A DNA stretch of 10,020 bases from CAZEFK01 sp964511405. Lineage in GTDB: Bacteria; Pseudomonadota; Alphaproteobacteria; Elsterales; Elsteraceae. The stretch covers positions 1 through 10,020 of the forward strand of contig CAZEFK010000239.1 of the NCBI GenBank assembly GCA_964511405.1, written 5' to 3'. Shown piece by piece: positions 1-7,111 of this stretch (positions are counted from its first letter, which is position 1; the number at the start of each line of letters is the position of its first letter). Both the position numbers and the translations under genes were made by a program. Below the pieces are notes generated by a model. That model saw nothing but the letters and a program-made list of their open reading frames with translations. It made no database searches and was not told where the DNA came from.

Positions 1-1333
1 CCGCGATCAGCGAGCAGCTGATCGAGACGATGGTGAAGCCGATCTCGCCGGCGCCCTTGATGGCGGCCTCCATGACGCCCATGCCGTCCTCGATATGGCG
101 GACGATGTTCTCGATCATCACGATCGCATCGTCGACGACGAAGCCGACCGAGATGGTCAGGGCCATGAGCGACAGGTTGTCGAGGCTGTAGCCCACCAGC
201 TGCATCACCGCGAAGGTGCCGATCAGCGCCAGCGGCACCGTGATGCTGGGGATGACGGTTGCCCAGAAGCTGCGCAGGAACGCGAAGATCACCGCGACCA
301 CCAGGGCGATGGTGATCAGCAGCGTGACCTGCACGTCGTCGACCGAGGCGCGGATGGTCTGGGTGCGGTCGATCATCACCCGGACGTTGATCGCGGGCGG
401 GATCGAGGCCTGCAGCTTGGGCAGCGACGCCTTGATGCGGTCGACCACGTCGATGACGTTGGCGCCGGGCTGGCGGAAGATCGCCAGCGTGATGCCGCGC
501 ACGCCGCCCTGCCAGGCCGCCAGGTGCCGATCCTCGGGCCCGTCGACGGCGCGGCCGATGTCCTTGACCCGGACCGGCGCGCCGTTGCGGTAGGCGATGA
601 TCAGGTCCTGGTACTGACCGGCCGCGGTCAGCTGGTCGTTGTCGTAGATGGTGAAGGTCTGATGCGGCCCGTCGAAGCTGCCCTTGGGCTGGTTGACCGT
701 GGCCGCGACCAGGGTCGTGCGCACGTCCTCCAGGCTGAGCCCCATGTTGGCCAGCTTGGCCGGATCGACCTGAATGCGCACCGCCGGCTTCTGCTGGCCG
801 AAGATCGAGACCTGCGACACGCCCAGGATCTGCGAGATCTGCTGGGCCAGGATGGTGTCGGCATAGTCATCGACCACGGTGATCGGCACCGAGTCGCTCT
901 GCACCGCCAGGAACAGCACCGGCGCGTCGGCCGGGTTGACCTTGCGGTAGCTGGGCGGGCTCGGCAGGTTGCTCGGCAGCTGGCCGGCGGCGGCGTTGAT
1001 CGCCGACTGCACGTCCTGCGCCGCGCCGTCGATGGCGCGGTTGAGATCGAACTGGACGGTGATGCTGGTCGAGCCCAGGACCGAGGTCGAGGTCATCTGG
1101 GTGACGCCGGCGATCTGCGAGAACTGGCGCTCCAGCGGCGTCGCCACTGCCGAGGCCATGGTCTCGGGGCTGGCGCCGGGCAGGCTGGCGCTGACCTGGA
1201 TGGTCGGGAAGTCGACCTGGGGCAGCGGCGCCACCGGCAGCGACGGATAGGCGACCAGCCCGACCAGGAACAGCCCGGCGGTCAGCAGCGACGTCGCGAT
1301 CGGCCGCTGGATGAAGGCCGTCGACAGGCTCAC
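1..1333 (-). CDS. RND multidrug efflux permease, MdtB/MdtC-like (N-terminal 444 residues, cut by window edge)
   Basis: This is the inner-membrane, proton-driven pump subunit of a tripartite drug exporter (HAE-1 family of RND transporters). The reading frame opens with GTG and stays open to position 1. It shows the RND N-terminus (FIQRPIATSLL, then a first membrane helix at about residues 12-30), the porter-domain signatures PGASPETM (52-59) and PLERQFSQI (66-74), and NPPSYRK/NPADAP-like segments. The transmembrane block ends in GFVVDDAIVMIEN. Asp401 and Asp402 there correspond to the AcrB proton-relay pair Asp407/Asp408. The last visible segment, KGAGEIGFTIVS, matches MdtB of E. coli closely from memory. 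The GTG start overlaps the stop of the adaptor gene (GTGA), which implies translational coupling. The start is chosen because it keeps the usual short cytoplasmic N-terminus. Roughly 600 residues, including the Lys/Arg partners of the proton relay, lie outside the window. MdtB versus MdtC cannot be settled from this half. Confidence 0.93.
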   Translation of the reverse strand, partial: MSLSTAFIQRPIATSLLTAGLFLVGLVAYPSLPVAPLPQVDFPTIQVSASLPGASPETMASAVATPLERQFSQIAGVTQMTSTSVLGSTSITVQFDLNRAIDGAAQDVQSAINAAAGQLPSNLPSPPSYRKVNPADAPVLFLAVQSDSVPITVVDDYADTILAQQISQILGVSQVSIFGQQKPAVRIQVDPAKLANMGLSLEDVRTTLVAATVNQPKGSFDGPHQTFTIYDNDQLTAAGQYQDLIIAYRNGAPVRVKDIGRAVDGPEDRHLAAWQGGVRGITLAIFRQPGANVIDVVDRIKASLPKLQASIPPAINVRVMIDRTQTIRASVDDVQVTLLITIALVVAVIFAFLRSFWATVIPSITVPLALIGTFAVMQLVGYSLDNLSLMALTISVGFVVDDAIVMIENIVRHIEDGMGVMEAAIKGAGEIGFTIVSISCSLIA

Positions 1334-2466
1334 CGGGCCGCCTCTTGGGTACCGGCCGGCGCCGCCGCGACCCGGACCCCGGTCTTGAGCTTGGACTGGC
1401 CATCGGTCACGACCATCTGGCCGGCCGCGATCCCCTTGTCGATCAGCGCGACGCCGCCCGCCACCTGGGCGATCTCGATCGGCTGCATGGCGACCGTGCC
1501 GTCCGGCTTGACGATCCAGGCATAGGCGCCGTTCGGACCCTGCTGGACAGTCTGGGCCGGCACGGTGACGCCGTCATGCCGGACCTCGACCAGCAGATGC
1601 GCGTTCACGAACTGGCCGGGCCACAGCTGGTTGGCCTTGTTCGGGAAGGTCGCCTTCAGCTTGATCGTGCCGGTGGTCGGGTCGATCTGGTTGTCGACCA
1701 GGCTCAGGCTGCCGTCGTCGAGCTTGGTGGCATCGCTCTCGTCCCAGGCCTCGACCTTGAGCGGGGCCACGGCCTGGTTGCGGTTGATCGCCGGCAGGAA
1801 CTTCTGCGGCAGGGTGAAGATCACCGAGATCGGCTGCATCTGGGTGATCACGACCAAGCCGTTGGGATCGTTGGCATGGATCACGTTGCCGGCGTCGATC
1901 TGGCGGATGCCGGCGCGGCCGGTGATCGGCGCCGTGATCGAGGTATAGCCCAGCAGCACCTTGACCGCGTCGATCGCGGCCTGGTCGCCGGCGACCGCCG
2001 CCGTCAGCTGGCTGACCGTCGCCTGCTGGGTATCGACGCTCTGCTTGGTCGCGTAGTCGCGCAGGCTCTGATAGCGGGCCAGGTCGAGCTTGGCGTTGGC
2101 CAGCAGCGCCTCGTCCTTGGCCTTGACGGCCTGGGCCTGGGCCAGTTGGGCCTGGTAGGTGCTGGGATCGATCTGGGCCAGCAGCTCGCCGGCCTGCACC
2201 GTCGCGCCCTCGGTGAACGGCACCCGGATCAGCTTGCCGTCGACCTGGGACTTGACCGTGACGGTCTGGAACGGCGCGACCGAGCCCAGGCCGGTGCGGA
2301 CGATCGGCACGTCCTGCTTCTGTGCCTGCGCCGTTTGCACGGACACACCCGGCGGCGGCTCCGCTGCGGTCGCGGCGGCCGAGGCCGGGTCGCGCGACGA
2401 CGCCCAGCCGACCGCGGCCACCGCCCCGGCCAGCCCCGCCGCGACCATCCACTGCCCTCGCCTCAT
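1330..2466 (-). CDS. RND efflux periplasmic adaptor (membrane fusion protein), MdtA-like
   Basis: This is the periplasmic adaptor that links the inner-membrane RND pump to an outer-membrane channel. The protein has 378 residues, a little shorter than E. coli MdtA (about 415). An N-terminal hydrophobic stretch (about residues 7-22, after MRRGQW) acts as signal peptide or membrane anchor; no lipobox cysteine is seen. Domains in order: first half of the lipoyl/barrel-sandwich (about 66-102, with GKLIRVPFTEGATVQAGELL), an alanine/glutamine-rich coiled-coil hairpin (about 103-170), second lipoyl half (SITAPITGRAGIRQIDAGN, about 176-194), beta-barrel (about 210-295, with the LWPGQFVNAHL motif) and a C-terminal membrane-proximal domain (about 296-368). 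It is first in a two-gene operon with the permease. No outer-membrane factor gene is visible; it may lie beyond the left edge. The ATG at 2466 is backed by a GGAGG six bases upstream. Confidence 0.93.
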   Translation of the reverse strand: MRRGQWMVAAGLAGAVAAVGWASSRDPASAAATAAEPPPGVSVQTAQAQKQDVPIVRTGLGSVAPFQTVTVKSQVDGKLIRVPFTEGATVQAGELLAQIDPSTYQAQLAQAQAVKAKDEALLANAKLDLARYQSLRDYATKQSVDTQQATVSQLTAAVAGDQAAIDAVKVLLGYTSITAPITGRAGIRQIDAGNVIHANDPNGLVVITQMQPISVIFTLPQKFLPAINRNQAVAPLKVEAWDESDATKLDDGSLSLVDNQIDPTTGTIKLKATFPNKANQLWPGQFVNAHLLVEVRHDGVTVPAQTVQQGPNGAYAWIVKPDGTVAMQPIEIAQVAGGVALIDKGIAAGQMVVTDGQSKLKTGVRVAAAPAGTQEAAR

Positions 2467-2472
2467 CCCCGG

Positions 2473-2477
2473 CCTCC
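2473..2477 (-). promoter_or_regulatory. Ribosome binding site of the adaptor gene
   Basis: GGAGG on the minus strand lies six bases before the ATG at 2466. It is a textbook Shine-Dalgarno sequence and supports that start codon. Confidence 0.7.
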
Positions 2478-2522
2478 GCTGCTGACCCTGCTGGTACGCC
2501 GCGCTCGACCGGCTCCGGCTTG

Positions 2523-2596
2523 TGTGCAGTGCGGCAAAACGCGCGCCCGAACTTAAGCAATATCAATGCCAGCGTCGGCGGGCGCTGCAGTGCGGC
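2523..2596. repeat. Pair of 11-bp direct repeats upstream of the efflux operon
   Basis: TGCAGTGCGGC occurs at 2523-2533 and again, identically, at 2586-2596. Both copies lie in the 136-bp gap between the DUF488 gene and the efflux operon. A patch of unusually AT-rich sequence for this window (about 2552-2568, with CTTAAGCAATATCAATG) lies between them. The gap must carry the efflux operon promoter or any regulator sites unless the operon is read from upstream genes. I could not identify a convincing -35/-10 pair. An 11-bp match in a GC-rich gap could be chance. Confidence 0.35.
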
Positions 2597-2602
2597 GATG
2601 GG

Positions 2603-3049
2603 TCAGACGCCCAGCGGGCGCAGATGATGAACCGCAAATCCGCCGCGCCGCTCCAGGATCTCGCCGACGCGGACGCGATGGCAGATGCGGTGGTCGGCCT
2701 CGAAGCACAGCAGGCAGGCCGGGGCGCCGCGGGCGATGTCGGCGGCGCGCAGCAGGTCCAGCTCGGCCGCGGGGGTCGCGAGCTGGCGGTCGACGATCGA
2801 CCAGAATTTGGGCCAGTCGCGCTGCTTGTTGGCAACCCGCCCTTCCTTGGGCGTGCCCAGGCCCTTGAGGTGGACATAGGCCATGCCCGCCTCCTCCACC
2901 GAGGCGGCCAGCTGGCGCTTGGAGAAGCCGGCGCGGCGCGACAGCGGCAGGTCGCGGACGTCGACCAGGGTGGCGACGCCGGCGCGTTTCAGCGCCGCCA
3001 GCACCTCGGCCTGCGACGCCTTCTCGTAGCCGATGGTGAACAGGTCCAT
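2603..3049 (-). CDS. DUF488 family protein
   Basis: A 148-residue soluble protein of the DUF488 family, whose biochemical function is not established. The family signatures are present in order: FTIGYE (4-9), LVDVRDLPLSRR (28-39), GFSKRQLAASVEEAGMAYVHLKGLG (41-65) and the C-terminal cluster LLCFEADHRICHR (113-125). That cluster has the conserved Cys, Glu, His, Cys-His-Arg residues expected to form the active or binding site. Length is normal for the family. It lies 13 nt downstream of the RraA-family gene on the same strand. No separate strong Shine-Dalgarno is seen; a GAGG overlaps the stop of the upstream gene, so it is probably translated from a shared mRNA. The family call is firm; the role is unknown. 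Confidence 0.88.
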   Translation of the reverse strand: MDLFTIGYEKASQAEVLAALKRAGVATLVDVRDLPLSRRAGFSKRQLAASVEEAGMAYVHLKGLGTPKEGRVANKQRDWPKFWSIVDRQLATPAAELDLLRAADIARGAPACLLCFEADHRICHRVRVGEILERRGGFAVHHLRPLGV

Positions 3050-3062
3050 CGGCGGCAGTACC

Positions 3063-3785
3063 TCAGCCCTGGGCCTCGAGCCAGGCCTGGAACTCGGCCC
3101 GGGTCTCGGGGGTCGGCGGATAGAGGCCGACGATCGACCGCCCGCCGCGGACCTGGGCCTCGACCCAGTCCTCGAACTGGGTCATGGGCCAGGCCTCCTC
3201 GGCCACGGCGTTGGCGATCCCGGCCGGGATCACGACCACGCCCTCCTGGTCGCCAACGATGATGTCGCCGGGAAACACGGCAACGTCGCCGCAGCCGATC
3301 GGCTGGTTGAGGTCGACGGCATGGTGGTGGATCAGGTTGGTCGGCGCCGACGGCGCGGCGCAATAGACCGGGAAGTCCATCTTGGCGATGTCGGGCGTGT
3401 CGCGGAAACCGCCGTCGCTGACCACCCCGGCCACGCCGCGGACCATCATGCGCGTGATCAGGATGCCGCCGGCCGAGGCGGCGCGGGCATCCTTGCGCGA
3501 ATCGATGACCATCACATGGCCGGGCGGGATCTCCTCGACGCCCTTGCGCTGCGGGTGGCTGCGGTCCTCGAACACGCCGATATGGTCCAGGTCCTCGCGC
3601 GCCGGGATGTAGCGCAGGGTATAGGCCTCGCCGACCAGGCGCGGCGCCGCCGGGTTCAGCGGGCGGACGCCCTGGATGAAGGTGTTGCGCAGGCCGCGCT
3701 TGAACAGCACGGTGGTCAGCGTGGCCGTGCTCACCTGCCTTAGGCGGGCGCGGTTCTCGGGCGTGAGCGGCGACGGGCCGGACAT
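3063..3785 (-). CDS. RraA / HMG-aldolase family protein
   Basis: A 240-residue cytosolic protein of the RraA-like fold, which includes RNase E inhibitor RraA and class II 4-hydroxy-4-methyl-2-oxoglutarate (HMG) and oxaloacetate-decarboxylating aldolases. The diagnostic G-X20-R-D motif is intact: Gly107, then 20 residues, then Arg128-Asp129, within MVRGVAGVVSDGGFRD. In the aldolases these residues bind pyruvate and the divalent metal. The C-terminal signatures FPGDIIVGDQEGVVVIP (171-187) are also typical. It is longer than E. coli RraA (about 160 residues), with an extra N-terminal arm and a C-terminal tail (YPPTPETRAEFQAWLEAQG), as in enzyme members of the family. Automatic annotation would call it ribonuclease activity regulator RraA; I think an aldolase or decarboxylase role is more likely (inference). 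The ATG at 3785 has a GGGAGG five to six bases upstream (3792-3797). It is transcribed divergently from the deaminase gene. Confidence 0.88.
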   Translation of the reverse strand: MSGPSPLTPENRARLRQVSTATLTTVLFKRGLRNTFIQGVRPLNPAAPRLVGEAYTLRYIPAREDLDHIGVFEDRSHPQRKGVEEIPPGHVMVIDSRKDARAASAGGILITRMMVRGVAGVVSDGGFRDTPDIAKMDFPVYCAAPSAPTNLIHHHAVDLNQPIGCGDVAVFPGDIIVGDQEGVVVIPAGIANAVAEEAWPMTQFEDWVEAQVRGGRSIVGLYPPTPETRAEFQAWLEAQG

Positions 3786-3840
3786 GGGCTACCTCCCTAC
3801 GGACGGCGCGCATGATCGGAGCGTTCGCGGCGTTCGCCAA

Positions 3841-3846
3841 GAGGAG
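3841..3846 (+). promoter_or_regulatory. Ribosome binding site that decides the deaminase start
   Basis: GAGGAG lies directly against an in-frame ATG at 3847 (no spacer) but six bases before the next in-frame ATG at 3853. Normal Shine-Dalgarno spacing therefore favours the start at 3853. An open reading frame extends upstream to 3676, but that part runs antisense into the RraA gene. Confidence 0.65.
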
Positions 3847-3852
3847 ATGGCG

Positions 3853-5307
3853 ATGACGGAGCGACTGGTGGCCGACGAGTTGGTGATCGGGCTGGTCGGG
3901 CCGGTCGGCGCGGGGGTCAGCACGACCGGGCGGCTGATCGCCAGCATCCTGGCCGATCGTTTCGGTTACGAAACCGAAACGATCCGGGTCAGCGACCTGA
4001 TCCGGGACGCGGCACCGCTGGTGGGCCGGGCGACTCCGGGGCCTGACCTGACCGGCGACGCCCGGATCGCCGCGCTCCAGGAGGTCGGCAGCCGGCTGCG
4101 CGGCGCCTTCTCCGACCGCTATCTGGCGCAGAAATGCGTGGAGCGCATCGCCGCCGGACGCAGCGGCGGCCGCCGCGCCGTGCTGATCGATTCCTTGAAG
4201 AACCCGGCCGAGGTCGCGCTGCTGCGCCAGGTCTATGGCGACCGCTTCTGGCTGTTCGGCGTGTTCGCGCCCGAGGAGGTGCGCCGCCAGCGGCTGCGCG
4301 CCGACGGCGCCGACGAGGCCGAGCTGCCCCGGATCATGCAGCGCGACGAGGCCGAGGGCGTCGGCTTCGGCCAGCGGGTGCGCGAGACCATCGACCTCGC
4401 CGATTTCTTCCTGCGCAACGACGCCGACACCGACGGCCACCTCCGCCGCGCGCTGCAGCGCTATCTGGAGGTGCTGTTCGGGGTGGCGGTGCACACGCCG
4501 ACCCTGGACGAGACCGCCATGGGCACCGCGTGGTCGGCGGCGGCCGGCTCGGCCTGCCTGTCGCGCCAAGTGGGGGCGGCGATCTTCAGCGCCGCCGGCG
4601 AGCTGATCGGAGTCGGCGCCAACGACGTGCCCAAGGCGGGCGGCGGCCTCTACCAGGCCGGCGACGGCGACGCCGACCACCGCTGCTTCCAGTGGGGCGG
4701 CAAGGTCTGCCACAACGACGACCGCAAGGACCGGCTGTACGGCGCCGTGTTCGAGGCGCTGGACGGCCTGCTGGCCGAGGGCGCCGACCGCGCCCAGGTG
4801 ACCGAGCGGCTGCGCGGCACCGACATCCGCAACCTGATCGAGTACAGCCGCGCGGTCCATGCCGAGATCGAAGCGATCCTGTCGGTCGCCCGCGGCGCCC
4901 GCCAGGGCCTGGTCGGCGCCACGCTGTACGTCACCACCTTCCCCTGCCACCACTGCGCCCGCCACATCGTGGCCAGCGGCATCGCCCGGGTCGTGTACGT
5001 CGAACCCTATGCCAAGAGCCTGGCGCTGGCGCTGCACCGCGACGCCATCTCGGTGCGCGAGGGCGACGGCGCCAGCCATGTGCTGTTCCTGCAGTACGAG
5101 GGCGTGGCGCCGCGCAACTTGCTGCGCCTGTTCCGCCGCGGCGAACGCAAGCAGGACGGCCGCTTGGTCGCCCGCGACCCGCGCCGGGCGCAGCCGCTGC
5201 CGCTCGACGACCGCGACGCCGTCGAGCCGCGCGAGGCCGCCGAGATTGCGCGGCTGGCGGGTGTCGAGCGGTCGGCGGCTGGCCATGCCGCGACCGCCGT
5301 CCCGTGA
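3853..5307 (+). CDS. Anti-phage dCTP deaminase (AvcD/DCD type): P-loop domain plus cytidine-deaminase domain
   Basis: A 484-residue, two-domain cytosolic protein. The N-terminal domain is P-loop kinase-like: GLVGPVGAGVS at about residues 13-23, followed by a helix, and LIDSLKNPAEV at 111-121 followed by a region resembling the lid of a nucleoside-monophosphate kinase. The C-terminal domain is a zinc deaminase of the dCMP/cytidine deaminase superfamily. Zinc ligands are His336, Cys365 and Cys368 (HAE and PCHHC); Glu338 is the proton shuttle. Between them lie family features, GVGANDVPKAGGGLY and a segment with Cys278 and Cys286 (FQWGGKVCHNDD). Known family members convert dCTP to dU nucleotides upon phage infection and so starve the phage of dCTP. 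The Walker A lysine position holds Val22. The ~67-bp gap to the divergent RraA gene is too short for the AvcI regulatory RNA that precedes avcD in Vibrio. A DUF29 gene follows after 12 nt. The family assignment rests on architecture and motifs; activity is inferred. Confidence 0.9.
   Translation: MTERLVADELVIGLVGPVGAGVSTTGRLIASILADRFGYETETIRVSDLIRDAAPLVGRATPGPDLTGDARIAALQEVGSRLRGAFSDRYLAQKCVERIAAGRSGGRRAVLIDSLKNPAEVALLRQVYGDRFWLFGVFAPEEVRRQRLRADGADEAELPRIMQRDEAEGVGFGQRVRETIDLADFFLRNDADTDGHLRRALQRYLEVLFGVAVHTPTLDETAMGTAWSAAAGSACLSRQVGAAIFSAAGELIGVGANDVPKAGGGLYQAGDGDADHRCFQWGGKVCHNDDRKDRLYGAVFEALDGLLAEGADRAQVTERLRGTDIRNLIEYSRAVHAEIEAILSVARGARQGLVGATLYVTTFPCHHCARHIVASGIARVVYVEPYAKSLALALHRDAISVREGDGASHVLFLQYEGVAPRNLLRLFRRGERKQDGRLVARDPRRAQPLPLDDRDAVEPREAAEIARLAGVERSAAGHAATAVP
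3955..3984 (+). repeat. Perfect 13-bp inverted repeat with 4-nt loop inside the deaminase gene
   Basis: The arm GATCGTTTCGGTT (3955-3967) is followed by the loop ACGA and then the exact reverse complement AACCGAAACGATC (3972-3984). It covers codons 35-44 (DRFGYETETI) of the deaminase gene, about 100 nt after the start codon. The stem is complete, with no mismatch, and is less GC-rich than its surroundings. As RNA it would fold into a stable hairpin; as DNA it is a 30-bp palindrome with a short spacer. It is not followed by a U-run, so it is not a standard terminator. Confidence 0.85.
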
Positions 5308-5319
5308 TAGGATCCGGAA

Positions 5320-5820
5320 ATGCCGGACCAGCCCCTCCCCGACCAACCCCTCTACGAGCGCGACTTCTTCGCCTGGACCCAGGAGCAGGCCGCTGCCTTG
5401 CGTCGGCTCGCGGCCGATCGGGCCAACCTGCCGCTCGATGCCGACAACTTGGCCGAGGAGATTGAGAGCATGGGGCGCAGCGATGCCCGCGCGGTCGAGA
5501 GCCATCTCGCCCGTATCCTGGAGCATCTCGCCAAGCTCGAATGGTCGACCGCGGCGGAGCCCAGGCAGGGCTGGCGCGCCAGCGTCGTCGAACAGCGGCT
5601 CGACTGCCTGCGCGTTCTCGACGACAGCCCCAGCCTGAAGGCCCGTTTCCAAGCCGACGATCTGGCGCGCCCGTGGCGGGCGGGACGCCGGATGGCAGAG
5701 GCGTCCTTGCAAGCGCATAGCGAGCGGCCCGTGCTGCCCGAAGCCTGCCCATACCGGTTCGAGCAGGCCCTCGACGAGAATTGGTGGCCGGTCAACCGGC
5801 ATGGCCTGGGCGGCCCCTAG
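5320..5820 (+). CDS. DUF29 domain-containing protein
   Basis: A 166-residue soluble, mostly helical protein covering a complete DUF29 domain. Function of the family is not known. Signatures: LYERDFFAWTQEQAAALR (11-28), the hallmark NLAEEIESMGRSDAR (43-57), a helical segment SHLARILEHLAKLEW (61-75), then W85, an SVVEQR-like stretch (88-93), DDSPSL (101-106), and the C-terminal PEACPYRFEQALDENWWP (140-157), which is typical of the family end. The ATG at 5320 has an AGGA seven bases upstream, starting just after the deaminase stop (12-nt gap), so the two genes are almost surely co-transcribed. The short N-terminal PDQPLPDQPL is a small duplicated motif. Whether it acts with the deaminase is unknown; DUF29 genes are common singletons in alphaproteobacteria and cyanobacteria. 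Confidence 0.88.
   Translation: MPDQPLPDQPLYERDFFAWTQEQAAALRRLAADRANLPLDADNLAEEIESMGRSDARAVESHLARILEHLAKLEWSTAAEPRQGWRASVVEQRLDCLRVLDDSPSLKARFQADDLARPWRAGRRMAEASLQAHSERPVLPEACPYRFEQALDENWWPVNRHGLGGP
5787..5800. repeat. 14-bp palindrome at the DUF29/MFS junction
   Basis: GCCGGT-CA-ACCGGC is a perfect inverted repeat with 6-bp arms. It lies in the last codons of the DUF29 gene and ends immediately before an ATG (5801) that could be an earlier start of the MFS gene. A hairpin here could affect translation of the downstream gene. Short GC palindromes also arise by chance in such DNA. Confidence 0.35.
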
Positions 5821-5839
5821 CGGGCGATACGCAGCACCG

Positions 5840-7111
5840 ATGTTCGTCCTGACGCCGCTGACGCGGCGGCCGATCGCGCTGGTCTGGGCCGGCCAGGTGC
5901 TGGCCGCGACCGGCTCCGAGTTCTATGCCGTTGCGCTGGTATGGATCGCCGCCGGCCTGGTCGGCGGCGACGCCGGCTATGTCTCGGCGGTGCAGGCGGC
6001 GGCGCTGCTGGCGGGCAGCCTGTTCGGCGGCCTGGTCACCGACCGCGCCGCGCCGCGCGCGACCATGATCGCCGCCGACCTGGCGCGCGTCCTGCTGTTG
6101 CTGGCGCTGGCGTCGCTCGGCCCGCGCCTCGGCCTGCCGGTGCTGATCGGGGCCGCGGCGTGCGTGGCGCTGGCGACCGCCGCCTTCGACCCGGCGCTGC
6201 AGGCGACCGTGCCGGTCCTGGCTCCCGACCCGGTGTTGCGCCACGCCACCAACGGGCTGTTCGACATGGTCCGGCGCGCCGCGCGGATCCTGGGACCGAG
6301 CCTGATCGCCTTGGTCAACCGCGTGCTGCCGACGGACCGGTTCTTCCTGGTCACGGCGGCGACCTTCCTGCTGTCGGCCGTAGCGGTCCGGCTCGGCTTG
6401 CCGCGCCTGGCCGCGGCGCCGGCCGCATCGTCGCCGACATCCACCCTCGACACCCTGCTCGGCGGCGCGCGGGCGCTGCGCGGACAGCCGGCCATGATCT
6501 ACGGCCTGGTCACCAACCTGATCGGCAATGCCGGCTGGGCGATCGGGCCGCTCCTGGGCATGGTGCTCTATCTGCGGTCGACGCGGTCCGATCCGCTGAC
6601 CGACTACGGCCTGATGATGACCGCCTACGGGGTCGGCAACCTGGCGGCCAACCTGGTCCTGGCCAGCCTCGGGCCGGGTCGGCCGGCGCTGCGACTGGTC
6701 GCCTGCAACCTGATCTTCGGCGCCGGCATCCTGATGCTGCCGCTCGCGCCGAGCCGGACGGCGCTGATGGCGATCGCGGCCTTTACCGCCATCAACGGGC
6801 CGTTCGAGTACCTGGCCCAGGTGCATCTGATGCAGTCGGTGTTCCCACCGCACCGCCTGGCTGCCGCCTATCGGCTGCGCATGTGCGCGAGCTTCACGGG
6901 TCTGCTGCTCGCCTACCTGGCGGCGCCGACCCTGTTCGCCTGGTTCGGCCTGAGACCGGTGATCATGGCCGCCGGAGCGTTGGCGTTGGTGAACGGGGCG
7001 ATCGGAGTTGCGCTATTTGGCGGTCGGCGCTTGGAGCCTAGGCCGCCGGCCGAGCCGGCGACGGCACCGGACGCCCGGCAGCCTCCATCGCCGCGATCCA
7101 GCAGCGCATAG
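5840..7111 (+). CDS. MFS transporter (probable exporter, MFS_3/EntS-like)
   Basis: A 423-residue integral inner-membrane protein with about 10-12 hydrophobic helices spread over residues 11-395, the normal length and layout of a major facilitator. After helix 2 it has a motif A-like loop, GGLVTDRAAPR (63-73), which supports the family and marks the gating loop. RRAARILGPSLIALV (145-159) is typical of the enterobactin-exporter-like MFS_3 group. Substrate cannot be told. The start at 5840 places FVLTPLTRRPIALVW before helix 1 as in relatives, 19 nt after the DUF29 stop. An in-frame ATG at 5801 would add 13 residues and overlap DUF29 by 20 nt; neither has a strong Shine-Dalgarno. The C-terminal 28 residues are a Pro/Arg/Ser-rich tail that overlaps the opposite-strand HicB gene, suggesting that the tail is not conserved. 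It probably shares a transcript with the deaminase and DUF29 genes. Confidence 0.87.
   Translation: MFVLTPLTRRPIALVWAGQVLAATGSEFYAVALVWIAAGLVGGDAGYVSAVQAAALLAGSLFGGLVTDRAAPRATMIAADLARVLLLLALASLGPRLGLPVLIGAAACVALATAAFDPALQATVPVLAPDPVLRHATNGLFDMVRRAARILGPSLIALVNRVLPTDRFFLVTAATFLLSAVAVRLGLPRLAAAPAASSPTSTLDTLLGGARALRGQPAMIYGLVTNLIGNAGWAIGPLLGMVLYLRSTRSDPLTDYGLMMTAYGVGNLAANLVLASLGPGRPALRLVACNLIFGAGILMLPLAPSRTALMAIAAFTAINGPFEYLAQVHLMQSVFPPHRLAAAYRLRMCASFTGLLLAYLAAPTLFAWFGLRPVIMAAGALALVNGAIGVALFGGRRLEPRPPAEPATAPDARQPPSPRSSSA

Noticed and set aside
3676..3852. An extended start of the deaminase gene at 3676.
   Set aside because: It would run antisense into the RraA gene and cover its ribosome binding site. 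The added residues have no family match, and a strong Shine-Dalgarno supports 3853.
2989..5802. A 937-codon open frame on the minus strand across the deaminase and RraA genes, and similar long open frames opposite the efflux genes (95-1525 and 1345-2556, plus strand) and opposite preT.
   Set aside because: They are antisense shadows in very GC-rich DNA. Their translations are Arg/Asp/Gly/Ala/His-rich low-complexity with no recognisable domain, while the opposite strand encodes well-conserved families.
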